Assembly: GCA_030649945.1 (NCBI GenBank)
Contig: JAUSFE010000084.1
Coordinates: 1-64,000, forward strand
DNA length: 64,000 bases
Source of the DNA: Dehalococcoidia bacterium
GTDB lineage: Bacteria; Chloroflexota; Dehalococcoidia; SM23-28-2; RBG-16-64-32
Direction: 5' to 3'
The position numbers and the translations under genes were made by a program. The notes below the pieces were generated by a model. It searched no databases. It saw only the letters and a program-made list of their open reading frames with translations, and was not told the origin of the DNA. Positions 18,269-27,781 of the stretch are shown here, in pieces (within the stretch, counting starts at the first letter, position 1; the number at the start of each line of letters is the position of its first letter).

Positions 18269-19110
18269 AGCACCGCCTCCTTCAGGCGGGCCGAGTGGCA
18301 CTGGAGGTTGACGGCCACCGGCAGCGAGGCGATGTGTGTGGGGTACGTCTTCAGGTGCACGGCCAGCGCTGTGCAGCGGCCGCCCACGGCCTGCGGGCCG
18401 ACGCCTAGCGCGTTCACCTTCTCCAGTAGCTCGGCCTCGAACTCAGCCTCCTCCGCGTCCGGGTTCGGCTCGCCGATCTTGCGGGTCAGCGCGCGTTTGG
18501 CCAGGTACATGGCGTACTCCGCCGAGCCGCCCACGCCCAGGCCGACGATGATCGGCGGGCAGGGGTTGCCGCCGGCCTCCTCGACGGTCTGCAGCACGAA
18601 GTCCGTGATCCCCTGCTTGCCGGCGGAGGGGAGCATGATGGTGAAGCGGCTCATGTTCTCGCAGCCGCCGCCCTTGGGCATGACCTGGATGCGCAGCCTA
18701 TCGCCGGCGACGATCTCCGTGTGGACGATGGGCGGCGTGTTGTCCTTCGTGTTCGCGCGGGCCGAAAATGGCCTGGCGACGATGGAGGCGCGCAGGAAGC
18801 CCTCCGTGTAGCCGGCGCCCACGCCCTCCCGCAGGGCGTCCGCCAGGCTGCCGCCGGCGATGTGCACGTCCTGGCCGATGTCCAGGAAGATCACGGTTGT
18901 GCCCGTGTCCTGGCAGAGCGGCAGCATGTCTTTGCCGGCCAGCTCGGCGTTGAGCAGGATCTGGTCCAACACCTTCACGGCCAGCGGCGACTCTTCCGTC
19001 TTCCGGGCCGTCCGCAGCGCGCCCACGACGTCATCCGGCAGGAGGCAGGCGGCTTCCCGGCAGAGCTGCTTTACGGTCTCCCGTATCCGGTCCACATGGA
19101 CTTCGCGCAT
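18265..19110 (-). CDS. Class I fumarate hydratase, alpha (N-terminal) subunit
   Basis: Catalytic [4Fe-4S] subunit of two-component fumarase, 281 residues. The three cluster cysteines are in PLCQDTG (about 64), KGGGCENMS (about 150) and GGNPCPP (about 187). The segment SFEARANTKDNTPP-like RANTKDNTPPIVH is also typical. ATG start. The promoter was not identified; mdh ends 38 bases upstream on the same strand, so transcription may continue from mdh. Confidence 0.92.
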   Translation of the reverse strand: MREVHVDRIRETVKQLCREAACLLPDDVVGALRTARKTEESPLAVKVLDQILLNAELAGKDMLPLCQDTGTTVIFLDIGQDVHIAGGSLADALREGVGAGYTEGFLRASIVARPFSARANTKDNTPPIVHTEIVAGDRLRIQVMPKGGGCENMSRFTIMLPSAGKQGITDFVLQTVEEAGGNPCPPIIVGLGVGGSAEYAMYLAKRALTRKIGEPNPDAEEAEFEAELLEKVNALGVGPQAVGGRCTALAVHLKTYPTHIASLPVAVNLQCHSARLKEAVL

Positions 19111-19148
19111 CGCAGGTTCATGATAGCACCGGGGACGCCCTCAACCCC

Positions 19149-20081
19149 CTACGCTGTGCCGATCAGCCCCACGAGCTCTTTCGTCGCCTCAGCCGCCTTG
19201 CGGATGGCGGCGACCTCGTCGTCCCAGAGCTTTGGCTCGTAGACCTGCTCGATGCCGCCGGCGCCCAGCTTGACCGGCAGGCCCACGAAGGCGTCGCGGA
19301 TGCCGTACTGGCCCTGGGCGTAGACCGCGCAGGGGATGACGCGCTTCTTGTCCAGGAGCACTGCCTCCACCATCCGCACGGTGGCGGCCGCGGGGGCGTA
19401 GAAGGCGGAGCCGGTCTTGAGCAGCGCGACGATCTCCGCGCCGCCGTTCTTGGCGCGCGCAACCGCCGCCGCGATGCGCTCCTTGGGCAGCGCGTCGGTC
19501 AGCGGCACCCCGCCGATGGTCGAGGTGCTCACGATGGGCACCATTGTCGCCTCAGTGTGCCCGCCCAGGACCACGGCGTGCACGTCCTCCACGGAGGCGC
19601 CGGCCTCCCAGGCCAGGAACGTGCGGTAACGGGCGCTGTCCAGCATGCCGCCCTGGCCGATGACCCGGTTCTGCGGCAGGCCGGTTGTCTGCAGCGCCAC
19701 GTGACACATGGCGTCCATGGGGTTCGCGAAGATGATGAAGACGGCGTCCGGCGAGTGCTTGACGGCGGCCGTCGCCACGTCCCGGACGATGCCGGCGTTG
19801 ATGCCGAGCAGCTCTTCACGCGTCATGCCGGGCTTGCGCGGCACGCCCGACGTGATGATCACGACGTCGGAGCGGGCCGTATCCTCCCAGTCGTTGCTGC
19901 CGGTGATACGGGCGTCGAAGCCGGCGTGGGGCGCGGATTCGGCCAGGTCCAGGGCCTTGCCCTGCGGCAACCCCTCGATGATGTCCTGGAGGACGACGTC
20001 CGCGTAGCCGGTCTCGGCCAGCCTCTGGGCCATGGTGCCGCCGGTCATGCCGGCGCCGACGATTGTTACCTTTGCGCGCAT
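19149..20081 (-). CDS. mdh: Malate dehydrogenase
   Basis: NAD-dependent oxidation of malate to oxaloacetate. The 310 residues belong to the LDH-like MDH group: Rossmann GAGMTGGTMAQ (about 8-18), SGVPRKPGMTREELL with the substrate-binding Arg pair, NPMDAM, and the catalytic His in VLGGHTEATMVP. I start at ATG 20081, which has ribosome site AAGGAG 6 bases upstream; the open frame continues into unrelated repeat sequence. Asp in the VLQDI segment after the Rossmann loop suggests preference for NAD over NADP. Confidence 0.95.
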   Translation of the reverse strand: MRAKVTIVGAGMTGGTMAQRLAETGYADVVLQDIIEGLPQGKALDLAESAPHAGFDARITGSNDWEDTARSDVVIITSGVPRKPGMTREELLGINAGIVRDVATAAVKHSPDAVFIIFANPMDAMCHVALQTTGLPQNRVIGQGGMLDSARYRTFLAWEAGASVEDVHAVVLGGHTEATMVPIVSTSTIGGVPLTDALPKERIAAAVARAKNGGAEIVALLKTGSAFYAPAAATVRMVEAVLLDKKRVIPCAVYAQGQYGIRDAFVGLPVKLGAGGIEQVYEPKLWDDEVAAIRKAAEATKELVGLIGTA

Positions 20082-20199
20082 GAGTGATCTCCTTCTGCTC
20101 TCTTTCCCGTCATTGCCTCGAAAATGCGATGTGTGAGGTTCGCGCCGCGCGGTTGTCGGCGCTATTTCACGGTTCTTCCGGATCCCTCGACATCCCTTC

Positions 20200-20383
20200 C
20201 CGCTCGTCCTGAGGTTCTCGTAGGACGAGCGGAGCACGGAGTCTCCGAGCACTGCCGGCGCCATACCCCGCTCATGGTACGAGTACCTCACCATGAGCGG
20301 GAAGGAGCCGCCATGCATTCTCATTCTTGAGGGCGTCGCCAGGGACATGGATGATTCTGAGCGACCGAAGCGAGCGAAGAATC
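20200..20383. repeat. Cluster of three different hairpin repeats between icd and mdh
   Basis: Hairpin A pairs CCGCTCGTCCT (20200-20210) with AGGACGAGCGG (20222-20232). Hairpin B pairs CCCGCTCATGGT (20267-20278) with ACCATGAGCGGG (20290-20301). Element C, GATTCTGAGCGA to GAAGAATC (20353-20383), is the kind of ATTCTGAGCGAAG repeat seen dispersed in many environmental genomes. None is followed by a T-run. They occupy most of the 382-base gap; no gene is visible there. Confidence 0.8.
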
Positions 20384-20463
20384 TCGGCGATAGCGTTGCA
20401 GTACGAGAGCTCGCCGCCGAGACCCTTCTCCGCCCCTGGCGGATCAGGGTGACAGTGTTGAGG

Positions 20464-21681
20464 CTAATCTCTAACTTCCTGTGCGGAAAGCCCTCGCCAC
20501 TTCTCCGCGAGATTCCCGTCCTGGAGCGTCTCCATGACGTAGTCCGCAAACTCGGAGCCCCTGGCGCCCCCGGGGCGGCCGCTGACGGCGAGGCGCTTCT
20601 CCAGGTTGCCGCAGACGTCCAGCGCCATCTCCAGGCGGCGGCCCCTGTCCGTGAAGCCCAGGTGGTCCAGGAGCATGGCGGCGGCGCGCAGCATGCTGCT
20701 GGGGTCCGCGTACTCCGCCCGGCCCTCCTGGACCATGCGCGGCGCGCTGCCGTGGATGGCCTCGAACATGGCGTAGCGCTTGCCGATGTTGGCGCTGCCG
20801 GCGGTGCCCACGCCGCCCTGGAACTCCGCCGCTTCGTCCGTGAGGATGTCGCCGTAGAGGTTGGGCAGGACGACGACCTTGAAGTCGGTTCGGCGCTTGG
20901 GGTCCACGAGCTTGGCGGTCATGATGTCGATGTACCAGTCGTCCCAGACCACCTGCGGGTAGTCCGCGGCCACCTTGCGGGCGATGTCCAGGAACTTGCC
21001 GTCCGTGGTCTTGATGACGTTGGCCTTGGTCACCACCGTCACGCGGTTGATGCCGTTGCGGCGCGCGTGTTCAAAGGCCAGGCGGATAATGCGGTCGCTG
21101 CCTTCGCTGGTAGCGACGGTGAAGTCGATGGCCAGGTCTTCCGTCACGTGGATGCCCTGGCTGCCCACCGCGTAGGCGCCTTCGGTGTTCTCGCGGAAGA
21201 AGATCCAGTCAATGCCCTGGTCCGGCACGCGCACGGGGCGGACGTTGGCGAACAGGTCCAGCTCCTTGCGCATGGCCACGTTCGCGCTCTCCACGTTGGG
21301 CCAGGGGTCGCCGGCGCGGGGCGTCGTCGTCGGGCCCTTGAGGATCAGGTGGCACTGCTTCAGCGCGGCCAGGACGTCGTCCGGGATGGCCGTGTTCTGG
21401 GCGGCGCGGTTCTCGATCGTCAGGCCTTCGATGGTGCGGAACTCCACCTTGCCGCCCTGCACCTCCGGCTCCAGCAGGAAGCGCAGGACGCGCTCGGCCT
21501 GGTGGGTGATGACGGGGCCGATGCCATCGCCGCCGCAAACGCCGATGATGATTGGCCGCAGGCTGGTGTAGTCCACCCAGTCTTCGGCCTTCTTCATCCG
21601 CTCGACGCGGTCCAACTGGCTGCGGATGAGCCCCGCGAAGTGCTCCCCGGCGCGCTCTATAGCTTCTTCGTGCACAGCCAC
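20464..21681 (-). CDS. icd: Isocitrate/isopropylmalate dehydrogenase family, isocitrate dehydrogenase
   Basis: Oxidative decarboxylation of isocitrate to 2-oxoglutarate. In the 405 residues, GGDGIGPVI (N-terminal cofactor loop region), LKGPTTTPRA, RENTEGAYAVGSQG and YGDILTDEAAEFQGGVGTAGSANIG with the metal Asp are all family marks. The GPTTTP and ENTEGAY signatures fit isocitrate more than isopropylmalate, and the neighbours are TCA genes. GTG start with AGGAG-type ribosome site. Cofactor choice (NAD or NADP) cannot be decided here. Confidence 0.87.
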   Translation of the reverse strand: MAVHEEAIERAGEHFAGLIRSQLDRVERMKKAEDWVDYTSLRPIIIGVCGGDGIGPVITHQAERVLRFLLEPEVQGGKVEFRTIEGLTIENRAAQNTAIPDDVLAALKQCHLILKGPTTTPRAGDPWPNVESANVAMRKELDLFANVRPVRVPDQGIDWIFFRENTEGAYAVGSQGIHVTEDLAIDFTVATSEGSDRIIRLAFEHARRNGINRVTVVTKANVIKTTDGKFLDIARKVAADYPQVVWDDWYIDIMTAKLVDPKRRTDFKVVVLPNLYGDILTDEAAEFQGGVGTAGSANIGKRYAMFEAIHGSAPRMVQEGRAEYADPSSMLRAAAMLLDHLGFTDRGRRLEMALDVCGNLEKRLAVSGRPGGARGSEFADYVMETLQDGNLAEKWRGLSAQEVRD

Positions 21682-21793
21682 CCCTTTCTCCTGACAGCCC
21701 GCGGGCCCGCCCGCATAAACATAAGTCGCGGGTCAGGCAGGGGCAAGGGGAAAGGGGGATGGAACCGACTTAGGCTCGGGTCGGTCTCACGCG

Positions 21794-21799
21794 TATAAT
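21794..21799 (+). promoter_or_regulatory. -10 box (TATAAT) of the small membrane protein gene
   Basis: A perfect TATAAT at 21794-21799, 31 bases before ATG 21830. No good -35 hexamer at 16-18 bases. Confidence 0.45.
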
Positions 21800-21829
21800 G
21801 CCGGTAACGGACCGGTGACAGGAGGCTTG

Positions 21830-22303
21830 ATGGCCAACAGCAAGCGCGGGGCAGCCGCAGCCGGCGTTCTCGCTGCCGAGATAGCATTCGCCTTCAGTGC
21901 CGGCGTTGTGGAGCCGATGCTTGGTGACGAGGTCTCGATCCCGTATCTTCACTCCACCTGGCTCCTGTCCCTTCACCTGATGGCCGCGGCCGCGATGGTG
22001 GCGCTTGCCCTGGAAGTCCTCCTGGGGTCCGATGCGATTCTCAGCAGAATCGGCATCGGGGCTGTGCTCTTCGTCGTCCTTCTGGTGCTGCTCATCAGCG
22101 GCACGTTTGTGGCTTACCTGGACGGGTGGGGCGGCCTGGAGGTCCGGGAGCTAGAGTACAATGCGGACAACAGGTGGTGGACGATACTCGAGTTCCTCTT
22201 GTGGGCAGCTGTATGGGTCGGCGGGCTCTTCGGCGCGCTGGTCGGCCTGCTGTCCGCTGTGTGGCATGCATTGCGTCTGCGACGGGGCAGTGTCACCAGG
22301 TAA
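21830..22303 (+). CDS. Membrane protein of unknown function, four helices
   Basis: 157 residues from ATG 21830, chosen because AGGAGG lies 4 bases upstream (21820-21825); an in-frame GTG at 21815 lies before that site. Four hydrophobic stretches (about 8-28, 45-67, 74-97 and 120-147) predict a four-helix inner-membrane protein with short loops, and a short cytoplasmic Arg-rich tail. I recognise no family. It stands alone between divergent icd and the convergent HD-GYP gene, 32 bases from the latter's stop. Confidence 0.75.
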   Translation: MANSKRGAAAAGVLAAEIAFAFSAGVVEPMLGDEVSIPYLHSTWLLSLHLMAAAAMVALALEVLLGSDAILSRIGIGAVLFVVLLVLLISGTFVAYLDGWGGLEVRELEYNADNRWWTILEFLLWAAVWVGGLFGALVGLLSAVWHALRLRRGSVTR

Positions 22304-22335
22304 TCCGCAATAGCGCCGCGCTTCAGCGCTGCGAG

Positions 22336-23034
22336 CTAGCGCTGGTCCGGGGCGAGAGCGCTGCTGAAGGAGCGAGCGGAGCCGCGCGAGACGGGCGCTG
22401 CCGCCTTGCGCCGGACCCCTGAGCCCGCTTCCGGCTGGCAGGAGTGGTGACTGAGGTCGCGCTCCACCGCGATGAAGGTGTGCACGACGTCGGGGTCGAA
22501 CTGGGTGCCGGAGTTGCGGATGACCTCCTTGCGGGCGTGAGTCGTGGGCAGTGCCTTCCGGTACGGGCGGTCGATCACCATGGAGTGGTAGGCGTCGGCG
22601 ACGGAGCAGATGCGCGCCTCGATCGGTATCGCCGTCCCGCGCAGGCCCTTCGGGTAACCCTTGCCGTCGTAGCGCTCGTGGTGGGCGGCGACGATCTTCG
22701 CTATCGGGTGCAGGAAGGCGACGCTGCGAATGAGGCCCTGTCCCAGCTCCGGGTGCGAGCGGACGACGGCCCACTCCTCGTCGGTCAGCGGCCCGTTTTT
22801 CTGCATGATGCTCTCAGGCACACCCATCTTCCCTATGTCACGCAGGCGGACGGCCGTTTCGAGCAAGGTGAGCCGGTCCTGGCTGAGGCCGAAATAGCGT
22901 CCCATGCGGACGGAGAGATCGGCGACAAGGCTGCAACTCCTCAGATCAACGTGGCCTTCCGTTTCGAGGATGTCACCGAGCGCGCGGACGAGGTTGTGCT
23001 GGGCGTTGTTCAAGAGGCGAGCGTTTTCCTTCAA
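22336..23034 (-). CDS. HD-GYP domain protein, degenerate HD site
   Basis: HD-GYP proteins hydrolyse cyclic di-GMP. The 232-residue protein carries the GYP part intact (HHERYDGKGYPKG, about 118-130; VADAYHSM; DRPYRKAL), but the HD dyad reads LRDIGK (Arg65-Asp66) where LHDIGK is expected, so one metal ligand is missing. There is no sensor domain; residues 1-25 are coil-like. The TTG start at 23034 is uncertain. A GGAGG further upstream has no suitable start codon behind it, so the N-terminus may be longer or truncated. Function as an active phosphodiesterase is doubtful; a c-di-GMP-binding role is possible. Confidence 0.8.
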   Translation of the reverse strand: MKENARLLNNAQHNLVRALGDILETEGHVDLRSCSLVADLSVRMGRYFGLSQDRLTLLETAVRLRDIGKMGVPESIMQKNGPLTDEEWAVVRSHPELGQGLIRSVAFLHPIAKIVAAHHERYDGKGYPKGLRGTAIPIEARICSVADAYHSMVIDRPYRKALPTTHARKEVIRNSGTQFDPDVVHTFIAVERDLSHHSCQPEAGSGVRRKAAAPVSRGSARSFSSALAPDQR

Positions 23035-23186
23035 GTTCCCGAGCCTTTCGTTGTGTCCTCCGGGTGAGCGAGACCGGTTGCCGGGGCAGAGTCGTCACAA
23101 ACACAAGATGCGCGCGCGACCGCCAGCGTTACCAGTGGGGCCGCGCAGCGAACGCGCGTGCAGCCTCCGGATGACGCCGGCCGGGG

Positions 23187-25964
<2,778 letters not shown>

Positions 25965-25986
25965 CGTCCCCAGTCTATCAAAGCGG

Positions 25987-26014
25987 CCAGCTATCAGCGA
26001 TCAGCCGTCAGCCG
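25987..26014. repeat. Four inverted 7-bp units (TCAGCCG type)
   Basis: CCAGCTA, TCAGCGA, TCAGCCG, TCAGCCG: four units that are the reverse complement of the CGGCTGA/CCGCTGA units at 26138-26256. The two arrays thus face each other across about 120 bases. Confidence 0.8.
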
Positions 26015-26026
26015 GCACTCGCAGGA

Positions 26027-26087
26027 CCACACCTTGAAAGGTGTGGCATCGAGGCGGCCACAGATGCCGCAGCCTTCCAGGCTGCGG
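26027..26087. repeat. Two adjacent word-plus-mirror palindromes
   Basis: CCACACCTT-GA-AAGGTGTGG (26027-26046) and CCGCAGCCT-TCC-AGGCTGCGG (26067-26087). Each arm is 9 bases; the words differ but the plan is the same, with CCTT or CCT at the centre. They lie between the inverted 7-bp arrays. Confidence 0.75.
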
Positions 26088-26137
26088 TCAAGTTCTATAC
26101 CCCGGAACCCGAATCGCCGGAACGCCATCTCACGCCA

Positions 26138-26256
26138 CCGCTGACCGCTGACGGCTGACGGCTGACCGCTGACGGCTGACTGCTGACCGCTGACCGCTGA
26201 CCGCTGATCGCTGGCCGCTGATCGCTGATCGCTGACCGCTGACGGCTGACCGCTAT
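26138..26256. repeat. 17 tandem copies of a 7-bp unit (CCGCTGA)
   Basis: Exactly 119 bases, 17 units, mostly CCGCTGA with CGGCTGA, TCGCTGA, CTGCTGA and end variants. A 7-base period cannot be coding repeats in one frame. The last unit ends 6 bases before a perfect -10 box. Confidence 0.9.
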
Positions 26257-26268
26257 CCCTGCTATAAT
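26239..26268 (+). promoter_or_regulatory. Promoter of the Lrp-domain gene, partly made of the 7-bp array
   Basis: Extended -10 TG-C-TATAAT (hexamer 26263-26268). A -35-like CTGACG (26239-26244) with an 18-base spacer lies inside the tandem array, whose units all offer similar CTGACC/CTGACG words. Leader about 53 bases, then AGGAG and ATG 26328. Confidence 0.6.
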
Positions 26269-26327
26269 GGCGTCGCTTTCCCGCCCGCAGCCCGCCTCAG
26301 GCGGGGCCACTCTAGGAGCTACGACAC

Positions 26328-26564
26328 ATGGCGATAAAGGCTTACGTCCTCATTGTCACGGACCCCGGGAAGACCAAGCACGTGGTGGAGGAGATCCACA
26401 AGGTTGCGGGCATCGTGGAGTTGCACGAGGTCATGGGGCCCTACGACATCGTGCTGGAGATCGAGGCGCAGAACCTGCAGGAGATACCGGTCATCCTCGG
26501 CGAAAAGATCCGGGTGATCGACGGCATCCAGAGCACCACCTCGCTGGTCACCTTCCCGGAATAG
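26328..26564 (+). CDS. Stand-alone Lrp/AsnC ligand-binding (RAM) domain protein
   Basis: 78 residues that correspond to the C-terminal effector domain of Lrp/AsnC regulators without the DNA-binding helix-turn-helix: AYVLIVTDPGKTKHVVEEI, GPYDIVLEIEAQ and IRVIDGIQSTTSLVTF. Such small proteins form dimers or decamers that bind amino acids and may modulate full-length regulators or enzymes; the partner is unknown. ATG start with ribosome site AGGAG 11 bases upstream, and a strong promoter. Monocistronic. Confidence 0.88.
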   Translation: MAIKAYVLIVTDPGKTKHVVEEIHKVAGIVELHEVMGPYDIVLEIEAQNLQEIPVILGEKIRVIDGIQSTTSLVTFPE

Positions 26565-26589
26565 GCGCCTACCACGACGCCGGATCGTC

Positions 26590-26676
26590 GGGGCGCGACA
26601 TGTTGCGCCCCTACAACGGTTCGATCAGCTCTCGCGCCCGCCCGAACACGGCGTCCAGCATCGCTTCCGTTAGCCG
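26590..26676. repeat. Duplicate of the 3' end of the uracil-DNA glycosylase gene
   Basis: 87 bases repeat 26832-26918 with two differences; 72 of them (26605-26676 and 26847-26918) are identical. The copied sequence encodes the last about 22 codons, the stop and a palindrome of the uracil-DNA glycosylase on the minus strand. Between the copies (26677-26830) is repeat-like material with TCATTCTGAGCG and CCTGAGCGCAGCCGAAGGGG words, and no gene. Confidence 0.88.
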
Positions 26677-26828
26677 GCCCGGTCCCGTCCTGTCATTCTG
26701 AGCGCCGACCACCGTTGCACGCGGCGACGACGCATCTCTGCGAAGCTTGCCCTGAGCGCAGCCGAAGGGGAATCTGGTGGGGCGGCACAACGTCCGTGCG
26801 TGGAATTACGATGGCGCGGGACCGGAGC

Positions 26829-26856
26829 GTAGGGGCGCGGCATGCTGCGCCCCTAC
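26829..26856. repeat. 28-bp near-perfect palindrome GTAGGGGCGCGGCATGCTGCGCCCCTAC
   Basis: Only the position pair flanking the GCATGC centre is mismatched. Its minus-strand CTAC end supplies the TAG stop codon of the uracil-DNA glycosylase. The same word pair occurs at the duplicate copy near 26590-26614. Confidence 0.8.
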
Positions 26857-27527
26857 AACGGTTCGATCAGCTCTCGCGCCCGCCCGAACACGGCGTCCAG
26901 CATCGCTTCCGTTAGCCGCCCCGTAAACGTGTTCTGCTGGCTGGGGTGGAAGGAGCAGATGATAGTGCGCCCGTCCGCCAGCGCGATCTCCCGCCTGTGC
27001 GCGAACGCCGGCCGCGGCCGCAGCCCCAGCGCGCGGGCCACGCCCTCCAGCGCGAATGCTCCGAGAGGCACGATGACCCGGACGTCCGCTAGCAGACGCA
27101 GCTCCCGCTCCAGGTAAGGCAGGCAGCTGTCCCGCTCGTCCGGCGCCGGCCTGTTGCCTGGCGGGGCGCAGCGCACCACGGCCGTCACGTAGGCCTCCGT
27201 CAGGCGCAGACCGTCGTCCCGGCCCGCGCTCGCCGCCTGGTTGGCGAAGCCCGCCCGGTGCAGCGCGCGGTACAGCCAGTCGCCGGAGCGGTCGCCCGTG
27301 AAGATGCGGCCGGTGCGGTTGCCGCCGTGGGCCGCCGGGGCCAGGCCCACCACCAGCAGGCGCGCCCCAGCGTCGCCGAAGCCCGGCACCGGCCTTCCCC
27401 AGTACTCCCAATCGCGGTAGGCCGCCTTCTTCTCGCGCGCCACCTTTTCGCGCCACCAGACCAGGCGCGGGCATCTGCGGCACGCTATGACGTCCGCAGC
27501 GGTTGTCTCCAGGGATTCGCCGGTCAT
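26853..27527 (-). CDS. Uracil-DNA glycosylase, family 5 (UdgB type)
   Basis: Removes uracil and some deaminated bases from DNA. In the 224 residues, CRRCPRLV near the N-terminus and later Cys (VVRCAPP, DSCLPYL) can ligate the [4Fe-4S] cluster of family 4/5 enzymes. PVPGFGD and GLAPAAHGGNRTGRIFTGD (about 60-78) are the family 5 active-site motif, which lacks the Asp/Glu of family 4, and FHPSQQNTFTGRLT is the C-terminal motif with catalytic His. The stop lies in a palindrome that appears to have been duplicated downstream together with the gene end. Confidence 0.9.
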   Translation of the reverse strand: MTGESLETTAADVIACRRCPRLVWWREKVAREKKAAYRDWEYWGRPVPGFGDAGARLLVVGLAPAAHGGNRTGRIFTGDRSGDWLYRALHRAGFANQAASAGRDDGLRLTEAYVTAVVRCAPPGNRPAPDERDSCLPYLERELRLLADVRVIVPLGAFALEGVARALGLRPRPAFAHRREIALADGRTIICSFHPSQQNTFTGRLTEAMLDAVFGRARELIEPL

Positions 27528-27558
27528 CTTTCACGCCCAGTTGTGGCGGCGCATTTGC

Positions 27559-27650
27559 TGGCGGAGGGGGTGGGATTCGAACCCACGGTACGCCTTGCGA
27601 CGCACAACGGTTTTCAAGACCGCCGCATTCAACCACTCTGCCACCCCTCC
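27559..27650 (-). tRNA. tRNA-Ser (anticodon TGA), CCA encoded
   Basis: The minus strand reads GGAGGGG for the 5' acceptor arm (27644-27650), D-arm GCAGAGTGGTTGAATGC, anticodon loop CTTGAAA with TGA at 27614-27616, a long variable arm (GTGCGTCGCAAGGCGTAC) typical of class II tRNAs, T-arm GTGGGTTCGAATCCCAC, 3' acceptor CCCCTCC, discriminator G and an encoded CCA. It reads UCA and, by wobble, other UCN codons. Positions 27651-27781 beyond it hold nothing I recognise. Confidence 0.95.
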
Positions 27651-27781
27651 GCTATCTGATTCTACCCGATTGCGGCTAAGGGGCAGACCACCTGCGCGTG
27701 TGTACGCTGGGCCGGCATGGGCCAGGGGTGGGCGTGACGCAGAGCGTGGAGCCGCGCGCCGGCCCGGCGGGGTCCGCGCCG

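Noticed and set aside
26138-26256. CRISPR-like or coding interpretation of the 7-bp array
   Set aside because: No spacers, unit only 7 bases, no cas genes, and a 7-base period is not compatible with a repeated peptide in one frame.
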